A stretch of 64,000 nt of DNA from a bacterium (GTDB lineage: Bacteria > Patescibacteriota > Gracilibacteria > Peribacterales > Peribacteraceae), in the NCBI GenBank assembly GCA_029558515.1, contig JAKQEM010000039.1, positions 34,412 through 98,411 on the forward strand, given 5' to 3'. The notes under the pieces are model-generated. The model ran no database searches and was not told where the DNA came from. It worked only from the letters and a program-made list of their open reading frames with translations. Positions 17,436 to 25,558 of the stretch are shown here, in pieces; the first letter of the stretch is position 1, and each line of letters starts with the position of its first letter. Made by a program: the position numbers and the translations under genes.

Positions 17436-18293
17436 ATGTCATTGGATTCTTCGGCAGACACCGGTTCTCAGGCATCGGCACATCCCCTTCTGCAGAGCAA
17501 GGTGAATGCTGCCATCGCACATGACACACTCCTGGGCATACTCTGTGAAGGAGTGAAGCGAAATGTCGGCCTGAAAACGCTTGCTACTCTGGCACGCGCC
17601 GCAGGTGTCACCGGTAACGATACGACCGTACGCAAGACAGTCGAGCTTCTTCTGGAACATTGTGTTGCAGTGGGAAGAATATCACCTTCTTTGTTACGGA
17701 GATGGCATGAGGGCGTACGGCATGTTAATGCACTGGAGGAGCGTCAAGTGTGGGTACGAGAACAATTGGAACGATTGGTGGATTGTCGGTGCGATCCCCA
17801 TCTCGATACTCTTCTTCGTCGGTTGCACCATGGTGGGCAATTAGCAGAACGTGATATTCCGTGGAAGGTCATCGTGCAGGCCATGCAACTCATTGATGAT
17901 GGGGAATGGACGATTGAAAAATGTAAACTGCAGGCACGATTTCGCTCGACCGGACGTCGGAGAAGTGCGCAAGCGGCGGAAGGACATATTCCGGAGAATC
18001 TGCTGCGCGTCGCTGAAAGAATCGTACAGATAAAAGATGAGCCACCTGCGATTGCGAAGACTCTGGAACAATTACTTGGTCTCTACGAAAAAAGATTACT
18101 CCGCCTTTCCTCCTTTCAATTCCGCATTCTGCGAACGTTGTACACCATGCTCAAGTCGCGCATCCGTCGTGCGCAGGGAGGGGATGCGTATCGCCCCCTT
18201 TTGCGGCGCGCAGAAGCGTTGCTGCATCCGGATGGACCTGTGAAGGAGATACCGGAGGACAGAGCGGCTGTGTCGGAGGATAGTCCTGCATAG
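17436..18293 (+). CDS. Hypothetical helical protein
   Basis: A 285-aa soluble, mostly helical, charged protein with no signal peptide or membrane segment. Visible features: SHxH-free N-terminus rich in Ser/Ala, a region LKTLATLARAAGVTGNDTTV that could be a winged-helix-like turn, and a basic stretch RFRSTGRRRSAQ followed by ENLLRVAERIVQIKDEPPAI. No family is recognised. It has its own strong promoter and lies alone before trmD. A nucleic-acid-binding role is a guess from the basic helices only. Confidence 0.75.
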   Translation: MSLDSSADTGSQASAHPLLQSKVNAAIAHDTLLGILCEGVKRNVGLKTLATLARAAGVTGNDTTVRKTVELLLEHCVAVGRISPSLLRRWHEGVRHVNALEERQVWVREQLERLVDCRCDPHLDTLLRRLHHGGQLAERDIPWKVIVQAMQLIDDGEWTIEKCKLQARFRSTGRRRSAQAAEGHIPENLLRVAERIVQIKDEPPAIAKTLEQLLGLYEKRLLRLSSFQFRILRTLYTMLKSRIRRAQGGDAYRPLLRRAEALLHPDGPVKEIPEDRAAVSEDSPA

Positions 18294-18303
18294 CATCTCC
18301 GTA

Positions 18304-18374
18304 GTACACCCCCATGCGCATCGGTCCGGCTTCGCCAGTTCTCGCGCATTCCGACGAGATGTGCCGGGGTGTAC
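18304..18374. repeat. Inverted repeat upstream of trmD
   Basis: GTACACCCC (18304-18312) and GGGGTGTAC (18366-18374) are perfect 9-bp arms 53 bp apart. Each is accompanied by a copy of CCATGCGCAT, the second of which contains the trmD start codon. Confidence 0.5.
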
Positions 18375-18383
18375 CATATCGCC

Positions 18384-19121
18384 ATGCGCATTGACGTCAT
18401 CACGCTCTTCCCGGGAATGTTTACGGGTCCTCTGACGGAGAGCATTCTGCAGCGGGCACGGGAGACGCGTTCCGACGGAACGTCTTTACTGGACGTGCAC
18501 TTTCATGATCTGCGGCAATTTGGGACGGGCACGTACAAGCAGGTGGATGATCGGCCGTACGGCGGCGGGGCGGGGATGGTGCTGAGGGCGGATGTGGTTG
18601 TGAAAGCGATTGAGAAGGTGACGGAGGAAGGACGGACTGAAGGGATTCGGGATTCGGACTTCGGGATTCGGACGTCAAAACTCAACACTCAACACTCAAA
18701 ACTCAAAACTCCACATCGGATCTATTTTTCTCCTCGTGGCAAACGCCTGACACAGGCGAACGTCGAAAAGACGGCGAAGCGCGATTGGCTGATCCTCTTG
18801 TGCGGACACTACGAGGGGATCGATCAGCGCATCATCGACGGCGGTTGGATCGATGAAGAAATCAGCATCGGGGATTATGTGCTCACGGGCGGCGAACTGC
18901 CCGCAATGGTGCTGATCGATGCCGTGGCACGGCAGATTCCCGGGGTCCTCGGGAAAGAGGAATCGGCGCAGGAAGAGAGTTTTTCCGCTTCACTGGGTCG
19001 CAAAAAGGAGTATCCGCACTACACGCGGCCGGAGGAATTCCGCGGGATGCGGGTTCCTGATGTGTTGCTTTCGGGTCATCACAAGGAAATTGAGAAGTGG
19101 AGAAAGGAGATGAGTGGTTAG
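18384..19121 (+). CDS. trmD: tRNA (guanine-N1)-methyltransferase TrmD
   Basis: TrmD makes m1G37 in tRNAs and so prevents +1 frameshifting; it is normally essential. The 245-aa product has MRIDVITLFPGMF, VDDRPYGGGAGMVL, the trefoil-knot SAM site LLCGHYEGIDQRIIDGGWIDEEISIGDYVLTGGELPA (quoted as blocks: LCGHYEGIDQR, EEISIGDYVLTGGELP) and C-terminal YTRPEEFRGMRVPDVLLSGHH. Two insertions distinguish it: a 7-8 aa SDGTSLL stretch from a palindromic element at about residue 30, and a roughly 25-aa insert from a heptanucleotide array just before RIYFSPRGK. The knot itself is intact. Confidence 0.95.
   Translation: MRIDVITLFPGMFTGPLTESILQRARETRSDGTSLLDVHFHDLRQFGTGTYKQVDDRPYGGGAGMVLRADVVVKAIEKVTEEGRTEGIRDSDFGIRTSKLNTQHSKLKTPHRIYFSPRGKRLTQANVEKTAKRDWLILLCGHYEGIDQRIIDGGWIDEEISIGDYVLTGGELPAMVLIDAVARQIPGVLGKEESAQEESFSASLGRKKEYPHYTRPEEFRGMRVPDVLLSGHHKEIEKWRKEMSG
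18463..18485 (+). repeat. Palindromic element inside trmD
   Basis: AGACGcGTTCC-GAC-GGAACGTCT forms a hairpin; GTTCCGACGGAACGTCT is identical to the element at 39219. It encodes RSDGTS, absent from typical TrmD at this position. Confidence 0.8.
18642..18711 (+). repeat. Heptanucleotide array inside trmD, 10 units
   Basis: GGGATTC x2, GGACTTC, GGGATTC, GGACGTC, AAAACTC, AACACTC x2, AAAACTC x2 make 70 bp in exact register. It encodes IRDSDFGIRTSKLNTQHSKL between the conserved GAGMVL region and RIYFSPRGK. Confidence 0.92.
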
Positions 19122-19192
19122 CCAGGAGCGATTAGCCATGAGAATGAGAGAGGCGGGGGTGAGGAGAGGGAATTCAGTGGTAGACTGTTCTC

Positions 19193-19471
19193 ATGTTCTG
19201 CGCACTGCAATCACGTTTATCCGCCGAGGGAAAGATTGAACTGCTCGTGCGGGCGCGGCCGCATGCGGCGCAGTCGCGGGTGACCGGTGTGTTGGAGGAT
19301 GGCAGCATCAAGGTGGACCTTGCGGCGCCCGCGGAGGACGGCAAGGGGAACAAGGCGCTCTGCAAACTGCTCGCGGAAGCGTTTGGCGTGAGCACCCATC
19401 ACGTGTGCATTCTTTCTGGCAAGGCGGCGCGACTCAAATTGGTGCGCATCACCGCGACAGCGCCTCGTTGA
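19193..19471 (+). CDS. DUF167 (YggU/UPF0235) family protein
   Basis: A 92-aa small alpha/beta protein of unknown function. Family hallmarks are the strand ELLVRARPHAAQSRVTG, KVDLAAPAEDGKGNKALCKLLAEAFGV and a final SGKAARLKLVRI. Length is typical. Its last 23 nt overlap the end of the convergent DsbA-like gene on the other strand. Confidence 0.9.
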   Translation: MFCALQSRLSAEGKIELLVRARPHAAQSRVTGVLEDGSIKVDLAAPAEDGKGNKALCKLLAEAFGVSTHHVCILSGKAARLKLVRITATAPR

Positions 19472-20093
19472 TTTGCCCCCGCAATTCCGGCCATTCCGGC
19501 AGGCCCGTGTAGAGCGTATCGTTGATCGCGTAACTCGGGACGAGGGTGACGGTGCTTGGTGGGAGGAGCCGGTCGTTGTCGGAGGATGCTGTGCAGGTCT
19601 CCAGAGCATCACCATCAATCTCCATGGCGCGCAGTCGCTCCTCGGATGGTTGTCCGTCAAAGAGCGCGCGGTGCATCGCCCAGCCTTTTCCCTGCTTTGT
19701 CGCGCAGGAGAGGAGCAGCATCTGCTCTGTGCTCTCGGGATACTTCTGCAGAGGAACGGGCACGACGGTCAGGCGGACGCGTCCGCGCTCCACGAATTCC
19801 GTCAGGATGCGGTCCGTCAGCATGGCATCGAAGGTTCTGCAGTACGCGCAGGAGTGGTGCGTGAAGAGTGTGAATGCCACCGGGGCCTGCGGATGGCCGA
19901 TTTCCAGCATGCCCGAGGGGAGCATGCGTTCCTCCAACGTCGAGCCGGTAAATGCATCGACGGTGCGTTCTGATGCAACGAACGCCGCATCGGTTTCGTC
20001 CGCAGTCGGTGATGAGATTGCCTCGCGGGGCGCCGGAATCGTGCAGGCTGACTGAAGGAGGAGAGCCAGCAGAAGGAAAGGCGCACGCTGCAT
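19449..20093 (-). CDS. Thioredoxin-fold (DsbA/DsbG-like) lipoprotein
   Basis: A 214-aa predicted envelope thiol oxidoreductase. It begins MQRAPFLLLALLLQSACTIP, a lipoprotein signal with lipobox QSAC (lipidated Cys near residue 17). The thioredoxin fold follows from about residue 65, with the active site CAYC at 82-85 in HHSCAYCRTFDAML, a cis-Pro-type region LVPSYAIN near 185 and helix ending in LRGQINEAL. It is suited to oxidise secreted Cys-containing proteins. The track ORF runs far upstream over efp; the ATG at 20093 is used. It lies 5 nt after efp. Confidence 0.88.
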   Translation of the reverse strand: MQRAPFLLLALLLQSACTIPAPREAISSPTADETDAAFVASERTVDAFTGSTLEERMLPSGMLEIGHPQAPVAFTLFTHHSCAYCRTFDAMLTDRILTEFVERGRVRLTVVPVPLQKYPESTEQMLLLSCATKQGKGWAMHRALFDGQPSEERLRAMEIDGDALETCTASSDNDRLLPPSTVTLVPSYAINDTLYTGLPEWPELRGQINEALSR

Positions 20094-20098
20094 GCCGC

Positions 20099-20659
20099 TC
20101 AGCTGACGCGGGTCATATACCACCCCGTCTCCGTGTTCACCTTCACCGTGTCGCCTTCGTTGATGAACAGCGGGACGTTCACCGTGATGCCCGATTCCAG
20201 TTTCGCAGGCTTGTTGCCCCCCGTCGCGGTGTCGCCCTTCACTCCCGGAATCGTTTCCACGACTTTCAGATCGACGGTCGCTTTCAACTGTATGCCGATG
20301 GGCGCATCCTCGAACATCAGCGCGTCCACTTCGTTCCCCTCCACCAGATAGCCCGCCGCGTCTCCGATGACATCGGTGGAGAGTTCGAACTGATCGTAGG
20401 ATTCCAGGTCCATGAAGGTGTAGTTCGCACCGTCGTTGTACAGGTACTGCACCTTGCGGTAGCCCACGTCCGCCGGTTCGATCTTCTCGCTTCCCTGGAA
20501 GTTGCGCGCCACGACTGCGTTGGTCTTCAGGTTTCGGAGCTTGCACTGCATGTTGGCTTTGCTCTGGCTCTTGCGGCCGAACACGGAGGAGAGAACGACG
20601 AAGGGTTCTCCGTCGAGTTGAATGGCGCGGCCGGGTTTGAGGTCGGTGATCTCGTACAT
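20099..20659 (-). CDS. efp: Elongation factor P
   Basis: EF-P relieves ribosome stalling at polyproline. The 186-aa product starts MYEITDLKPGRAIQLDGEPF and has the three beta-barrel domains at normal length. The domain I loop reads FGRKSQSKANMQ and places a Lys at position 34, the residue that is lysylated or otherwise modified in many bacteria, although the surrounding loop differs from the canonical PGKGQA. Neither epmA nor epmB is in the window. Confidence 0.95.
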   Translation of the reverse strand: MYEITDLKPGRAIQLDGEPFVVLSSVFGRKSQSKANMQCKLRNLKTNAVVARNFQGSEKIEPADVGYRKVQYLYNDGANYTFMDLESYDQFELSTDVIGDAAGYLVEGNEVDALMFEDAPIGIQLKATVDLKVVETIPGVKGDTATGGNKPAKLESGITVNVPLFINEGDTVKVNTETGWYMTRVS

Positions 20660-20769
20660 AGGTACGGGGGAGTGTGGCGAAAAGGGGGAGGAATTGTCAA
20701 GGAAGCAGCGAAGCCAAGTGCCTGGCGTCCCATCGCACGCACCCAGTCTCACAGTACCCGAGAGGAACA

Positions 20770-22590
20770 TCACTCTTCACGTTTCACCCGGTCGCTGAGC
20801 TCCTCGATCGCCGGACGAACGTACCGGGCCAACTCGGGCTCCAGTCCGCGTAGCAGTCGTCGCAGGATCGATCCTTCCGCCGGATGACCCTTGATTCTGT
20901 CCAACTCGTACTGCAACTGATTGTACCGTGAGCGGGGGAGATCGTAGATTTCGATGCGCGTGAGAATGCCGCTCAGCAGGGCATCGATTTCTTCCGGCGT
21001 GATCGGGGCGGCACGCTGCGGCGCAGCATCCGGGAGGAAGGAGGAGAGCTTCTCCGTGACATCTGCGATGAGCGTTCCGGTGCCGCTTTCCTGTGCCTCC
21101 TGTGCTTGCAGGGACTGAGCGGTGTCCGCGAGAAGCGCAAGAATTTCCTTCCGGGTGTCTTCCGGCAATCCGCCGTCCTCCTCGGACAGATCGAGCATGT
21201 TCAGTGACGGCTGCAGCGCGTCAAAGATGTCCCGCATGTCCTCCGTATTCCCGAGGGCGATGGTCTGGCGCAGACTGTTGAGACTGTCGACCAGCAGCAT
21301 GCTCTCCACGTCCTGCTCCTTGATGGCGCCGTCCGAGAGTTCCGCAGAGGTCTCCAGCACCGTGCGCTTCAGGAGGTAGAGCTCGTCGGCGGGAAGAGCG
21401 GCTGCGAGATCCGCGCTGGCCTCCTCCAACTCCCGGTCCAGCATTGCGCGTGCGAGGTCCGTGCCGGAGGCGCTCGCCACCGCCACCAGCTGTTCTCGGT
21501 ATTCCGTCAGCTGCGTCGTCGCGCCCGATGCCCCCTCGGCGATGAGTGCGGCGGCTTCGTCCAAGCGGGTGGATGCGTTGTCGATTTGTTTTCGTACGCG
21601 GGAATCGGCGCCGAAGGTCAGGAGGACATCCACTTTTTCCGCGACGCGTTTGACGGGATACAAGGCGGATGTGGGGAGGATGCCTGCCCGGGAGGCACGT
21701 CGTTCCTGCTGCATTTGTGCGATTTCCCGTTGGTGCACCGCGTCACGATCGAGGTTCTGTTTCACCCAGGGGTCTTCGTAGTCTGCGGGAGCGATGGGGT
21801 GGGAGGAGCGTTCTCCGATCGTGATTTGCTCGCCTGCCAGGAGCGTCCGTTGTTCCCCGTCGCGGACGATCACAGCAGTTCGGTCCCAGACGCGCATGTG
21901 TGTCGATCGCTCCGCTTCGGCTACGAGGGAGACACTGCCGCGATGCACGATGACATGTCCGCCGGGGGTGACCACTTCGATGCCTCGCAGATGCACGGGC
22001 AGCAAGCCTTGCAGCCAGATGCCGCCGGCGGTGAGAGTGAGCGTGGGGCTGCCGATGCCGGGTGCAGGCCGGTCGGAGACATCGTGGAGGGTGACGGTCG
22101 TGTGGGGAGCAAGACGGATGGTGCCGTCGTCGTGGAGGAGGATGGTGGCTTCGCCGTTGCCCGTGCGGATGCTGACTCCTTCGGTGAGTTCCACTTCTTC
22201 CGCAATCGGTTGCCACATGCCCTGCAGCGAAAGCAGCACGTCGCCCTGTGTCGGGAGAATCATGACGGAAGAGCGGGCGATGCCCTGCGGAGCGAGGAAG
22301 AGGAGCGGACCGGTACGCAGCCCGATGAGTACCAGCGCGAATGCCGCGACCCACTTGGGGAAGCGGTAGGAGAAACGAGCGGGGGTGGAGACGAGGCGAT
22401 TCATCACCGGTGCGCGCAGCCGGAGACGCAGAGCATCCGATGGCTGCAGCAGCGAGCGCACGCGTTGGAGCAGATCTGCGGACGCGGGTTGTCGAATGCG
22501 CCGCATGACGTCCTGCCGCACGCGGTCCCGTGCGTCTTCCGCAGGGTCCAGGGTCTGGCGGAGCCGGTGCAGGGAGGGAAGGGGTGTCAT
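20770..22590 (-). CDS. FecR-domain / DUF5667 membrane protein, putative anti-sigma factor
   Basis: A 606-aa single-pass protein: cytosolic N-terminus (1-75, Arg-rich helices), one membrane helix (about 78-100, WVAAFALVLIGLRTGPLLFL), an extracytoplasmic FecR-like beta domain (about 110-270, with GDVLLSLQGMWQPI, LTEGVSIRTGNGEATILLHD and VVTPGGHVIVHRGSVSLV), and a helical DUF5667-like region (about 300-420, TSALYPVKRVAEKVDVLLTF) with an acidic C-terminus. It overlaps the ECF sigma gene by 4 nt (ATGA), which supports a sigma/anti-sigma pair sensing an envelope signal. Confidence 0.85.
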   Translation of the reverse strand: MTPLPSLHRLRQTLDPAEDARDRVRQDVMRRIRQPASADLLQRVRSLLQPSDALRLRLRAPVMNRLVSTPARFSYRFPKWVAAFALVLIGLRTGPLLFLAPQGIARSSVMILPTQGDVLLSLQGMWQPIAEEVELTEGVSIRTGNGEATILLHDDGTIRLAPHTTVTLHDVSDRPAPGIGSPTLTLTAGGIWLQGLLPVHLRGIEVVTPGGHVIVHRGSVSLVAEAERSTHMRVWDRTAVIVRDGEQRTLLAGEQITIGERSSHPIAPADYEDPWVKQNLDRDAVHQREIAQMQQERRASRAGILPTSALYPVKRVAEKVDVLLTFGADSRVRKQIDNASTRLDEAAALIAEGASGATTQLTEYREQLVAVASASGTDLARAMLDRELEEASADLAAALPADELYLLKRTVLETSAELSDGAIKEQDVESMLLVDSLNSLRQTIALGNTEDMRDIFDALQPSLNMLDLSEEDGGLPEDTRKEILALLADTAQSLQAQEAQESGTGTLIADVTEKLSSFLPDAAPQRAAPITPEEIDALLSGILTRIEIYDLPRSRYNQLQYELDRIKGHPAEGSILRRLLRGLEPELARYVRPAIEELSDRVKREE

Positions 22591-23198
22591 TCTTGCGCTT
22601 GTGCAAACGATGTTCCGGTCTCGGTGTTACGTTCGGTTGACCTGAATTCCGGCGGAAGGGCCGTTTCCAGCTTGCGCAATGCCCGCATTTTGAGGATACG
22701 CACTCCTCCCTCCGAGAGATGGAGTGCCCGTGCAACGTCCCTGTGGGGCAGTTCACCGATGTACGAGAGGAGGAGGACCTCCCGGTAGCGCCGGGGCAGA
22801 CTGTCCAGAGCATTGCGTACCACTTGCAGCAATTCCCCTTGTTCCAGGCGGTGCTCCGTACGGTTAAGGGTGTCGGTGTCCGGAAGGCTTTCGGAGATTT
22901 CCTCACATCCCCGTCGCGAACGATAGGTGTCGATGACGCAGCGCCGCGCGATGGAGAAGAGCCACGCTCCCAGCGGGACATTCTTCCGCGGACGGTAGGT
23001 GTGGATCTTCTCCCACGCTTTCACGAACACGTCGCTCACGGTGTCTTCCGCGATTTCGCGCGGCAGCCGGAAGGCGGCGTACCGGTAGATCGATGCGAAG
23101 AAGTGATCGTAGAGACGGCCGAAGGCCTCGCTATCGCCTTCCTGCGCCAGCCGGACACACTCCTGCAGCTGCTCCTCCGTCAGTGAATCGGATTCCAT
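22587..23198 (-). CDS. ECF-type RNA polymerase sigma factor
   Basis: A 203-aa sigma-70 family factor. Region 2 is at about 20-90 (EAFGRLYDHFFASIYRYAAF, DTVSDVFVKAWEKIHTYRP, WLFSIARRCVIDTYRSRRG) and region 4 at about 125-185 (LPRRYREVLLLSYIGELPHRDVARALHLSEGGVRILKMRALRKL). It lacks regions 1 and 3, as ECF factors do. Translational overlap with the FecR/DUF5667 gene indicates coexpression with its probable anti-sigma factor. The promoter is not obvious, although TATACT lies close upstream of the start. Confidence 0.93.
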   Translation of the reverse strand: MESDSLTEEQLQECVRLAQEGDSEAFGRLYDHFFASIYRYAAFRLPREIAEDTVSDVFVKAWEKIHTYRPRKNVPLGAWLFSIARRCVIDTYRSRRGCEEISESLPDTDTLNRTEHRLEQGELLQVVRNALDSLPRRYREVLLLSYIGELPHRDVARALHLSEGGVRILKMRALRKLETALPPEFRSTERNTETGTSFAQAQE

Positions 23199-23266
23199 AG
23201 GACAATGAGTATAACGATAAGCAGTACTTTTGAGGATTGATTATTGCATTTGATTCCTTTTCTTTT

Positions 23267-23294
23267 CCACCTTTGTCCATTGCGACAAAGGTGG
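23267..23294. repeat. Perfect 11-bp hairpin in the sigma-tRNA spacer
   Basis: CCACCTTTGTC-cattgc-GACAAAGGTGG. It is followed by about 150 bp of GC-rich, non-coding-looking sequence (23295-23440) in which no gene is seen. Confidence 0.6.
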
Positions 23295-23443
23295 AGCCAA
23301 AACGCAACCGCGCGCAACGGCGACCCGCCCGCCCCGCGCTTCGCCGTTTTCTCCTTCCAAGGCTTCAGTCGAAAACGGCTCGCAGGCCATTTCGATGCGG
23401 GGCTTCCCCTACACCCCCCTGCGCGCGGACCTCCCATTTGCCG

Positions 23444-23475
23444 AAAAAGCCGCCTGACACACAAGGTGCAGGCGG
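23444..23475 (-). terminator. Rho-independent terminator of tRNA-Ala
   Basis: On the minus strand CCGCCTG-loop-CAGGCGG is followed by CTTTTTC; it lies 6 nt beyond the tRNA 3' end. Confidence 0.75.
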
Positions 23476-23480
23476 TTGAG

Positions 23481-23553
23481 TGATGGGGAAGGGACTCGAA
23501 CCCTTAACCTCTTGGATGCCATCCAAGCGCTCTCCCAATTGAGCTACCCCGAT
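23481..23553 (-). tRNA. tRNA-Ala(GGC) with irregular acceptor stem
   Basis: The minus strand folds as a tRNA: D-arm GCTC/GAGC, anticodon arm CTTGG-ATGGCAT-CCAAG (anticodon GGC, Ala GCC codons) and T-arm AAGGG-TTCGAGT-CCCTT. The acceptor is odd: 3' CCCCATC pairs with GGGG and then GAT only if a C is bulged (GAT-C-GGGG). The alanine identity pair G3:U70 is not seen. CCA is not encoded. It may be functional with a bulged stem, a degenerate copy, or carry an assembly error. Confidence 0.82.
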
Positions 23554-23557
23554 CATT

Positions 23558-23579
23558 CCACTTCAGTTTCCCGAAGTGG
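23558..23579. other. Hairpin between guaA and tRNA-Ala
   Basis: CCACTTC-agtttccc-GAAGTGG, a 7-bp stem only a few bases before the tRNA 5' end. There is no T-run, so it may be a processing or pause structure rather than a terminator. Confidence 0.45.
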
Positions 23580-23638
23580 CCAGTGATCCTATCTCCTCTC
23601 TCTTTAAAGTCAAGTTTGGTTTTCTTCTCTCTTTCTCC

Positions 23639-25459
23639 TCACTCCCACTCAATTGTTGCGGGAGGCTTATTCGTCAAATCCAAAAATACAAGATCGATTC
23701 CCGGGAGCGCCCGCAGACGCTTGACCATGGGATCCAGCACTTCGGCAGGCAGCGCGACGGCGTTCGCGGTCATCGCTTCCTGTGATTGGATCGGACGCAG
23801 GACGATCGACTGTCCGCCCTCCCGTGTTCCAAAGGGGAGCAGTACGACGGGGAATTGCCAGATGTGTTCGTAGAGCTCCGCCCGTCGCATCTCCTCATCC
23901 ACGATGTTGTCCGCTTCCTGCAGGAGCAGTGCGCGCTCCGGCGTGACGGTGCCGGGTGTGAAGACGAATGGTTGCGCAGTGGGATGGGAGACGCACTGCA
24001 GCACGCGGTTGAAGGCGGGGATGGCATTGGGGATCTTCGTCGCAAGACGCCGGTACTCTTCGGTGACCTGCAGGGGAGTATCCGCGAACAGAGCGAGCGC
24101 ATGACGGTACGTCCGCCCGTCCCCTTGGACGCCGACGGATCGGACGGGAAGCGCGCAATGTGGGACGGGAACGCCCGTTGCGTCGAAGGACGGGTCGAAG
24201 GGTTCCGTGGCGCAGAGGATGCGGACTCCCAGGCCCGGGCCGGGGAAGGGATGTCTCCACACCAGTGCGTGCGGCAGTCCCAGTTCTTCTCCCAGTCGCC
24301 GCACTTCATCTTTGTAGAGTTCCTTGAGCGGCTCGATCACCAGACCCTGCTCGATCATTTTCTGCACGGCTTCCACGCGGTTATGGTGTGTCTTGATGGT
24401 GGCGGCGTGTTTGGTGCCGCCCGTTTCGATGGTATCGGGGTAGATGGTTCCCTGCCCCATGATCCATCCTTCTTCCAGCCGCAGACCCATCGCATCGCTC
24501 TCACGCTTCTGCACGGCGAGGAACGTCTCGCCGATGATACGACGCTTTTCTTCCGGTTCAGTGATTCCTGCGAGATTGCGGAAGAATTCCTCGGATGCGT
24601 CGACGACGTGGAGGTTATCGATGCCCAGCACATCGAAGGCGTTGCGGATCATACGCACTTCATCCTTGCGCATCAGCCCCGTATCGATCAGGAGTCCCTG
24701 CACGCGGTGGGAGCCGATGGTTTCATTGAGCAGCGTGAAGGCGACCGTGGAATCGACGCCTCCGGAAACAAGCATGAAGACGCGTCGATCACCGATTTCC
24801 GCGATGATTTGTTCCCCGACGTGCCGCGCATAGTTTTCGACGGACCACGGAGCGTGATCAGTGAGTGCGACGAATCGCTTGAGCACGTCCGACCCGTGCT
24901 GAGAGTGCGCGACTTCCGGATGGAATTGCAGGGCAAAAATCTTCCTGTCCTCGTCGGAGAAGGCCGCATGCGCACAGTTGTCGCTGGTTGCGATGGGGGA
25001 GAATCCTTCGGGCAAACGCACGGCCTCATCACCGTGGGACATCCATACGACACATTCGCCGCCGCAATCTTGCAGCAGCGCGCCGCCGCCATGGACGGTC
25101 GTGATCCGGGTGTGCCCGTATTCCTTCTCCTTGCCCGGTTTCACCTCTCCTCCCAGTGTTTGTGCGATCCAGTGGAGTCCGTAGCACAGTCCCAGGATCG
25201 GAATGCCGAGTTCCAGAATGCCGGGATCGGCCTGCGGGCTGTCCGTATCATAGACGCTCTGCGGACCGCCGGAGAGGATGATCCCTGCGGCATCCCGGAG
25301 CGCTGCGAGAGGTGTTTCCGGCGGGAGAATCTCCGAATACGCTCCGCATTCGCGCACGCGCCGTCCGATGAGATGCGCGTACTGTCCGCCAAAATCCAGA
25401 ATGACGATGCTTTTGGCGCGCAGCGGGGGGCGTTGGGATGATGAATCAGGTTGTGTCAT
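23639..25459 (-). CDS. guaA: GMP synthase (glutamine-hydrolysing)
   Basis: Converts XMP to GMP using glutamine. The 606-aa product has the class I amidotransferase domain (ILDFGGQYAHLIGRRVRE; nucleophile elbow ILGLCYGLHWIAQ; LQFHPEVAHS), the ATP-pyrophosphatase P-loop (LVSGGVDSTVAF), and the C-terminal XMP/dimerisation domain (IMGQGTIYPDTIE; WRHPFPGPGLGVRIL; ending PPATIEWE). It is longer than E. coli GuaA because of extra sequence in the C-terminal domain. The ATG at 25459 is chosen; the track ORF adds 105 unrelated residues. Confidence 0.97.
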   Translation of the reverse strand: MTQPDSSSQRPPLRAKSIVILDFGGQYAHLIGRRVRECGAYSEILPPETPLAALRDAAGIILSGGPQSVYDTDSPQADPGILELGIPILGLCYGLHWIAQTLGGEVKPGKEKEYGHTRITTVHGGGALLQDCGGECVVWMSHGDEAVRLPEGFSPIATSDNCAHAAFSDEDRKIFALQFHPEVAHSQHGSDVLKRFVALTDHAPWSVENYARHVGEQIIAEIGDRRVFMLVSGGVDSTVAFTLLNETIGSHRVQGLLIDTGLMRKDEVRMIRNAFDVLGIDNLHVVDASEEFFRNLAGITEPEEKRRIIGETFLAVQKRESDAMGLRLEEGWIMGQGTIYPDTIETGGTKHAATIKTHHNRVEAVQKMIEQGLVIEPLKELYKDEVRRLGEELGLPHALVWRHPFPGPGLGVRILCATEPFDPSFDATGVPVPHCALPVRSVGVQGDGRTYRHALALFADTPLQVTEEYRRLATKIPNAIPAFNRVLQCVSHPTAQPFVFTPGTVTPERALLLQEADNIVDEEMRRAELYEHIWQFPVVLLPFGTREGGQSIVLRPIQSQEAMTANAVALPAEVLDPMVKRLRALPGIDLVFLDLTNKPPATIEWE

Positions 25460-25467
25460 GGGGGTGG

Positions 25468-25473
25468 AGTATA
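25468..25473 (-). promoter_or_regulatory. -10 box for guaA
   Basis: TATACT on the minus strand ends 8 nt before the guaA ATG, predicting a leaderless or nearly leaderless mRNA. No convincing -35 is visible. Confidence 0.4.
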
Positions 25474-25500
25474 GGGGAGAGTGTGACGAGGGAGGAGGGG

Positions 25501-25528
25501 TTGCAAATAGTTTTATTTTGTTTAAAAT
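25501..25528 (+). promoter_or_regulatory. Promoter for the secreted protein gene at 25559
   Basis: TTGCAA and TAAAAT are 16 bp apart in an AT-rich patch, followed by a C/T-rich leader to the ATG. Confidence 0.45.
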
Positions 25529-25558
25529 ATATTTTCCTTGTTTCCCTTCTCCCTCGTT

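Noticed and set aside
23786-25441. 551-aa plus-strand ORF opposite guaA
   Set aside because: It is entirely antisense to a well-supported GMP synthase.
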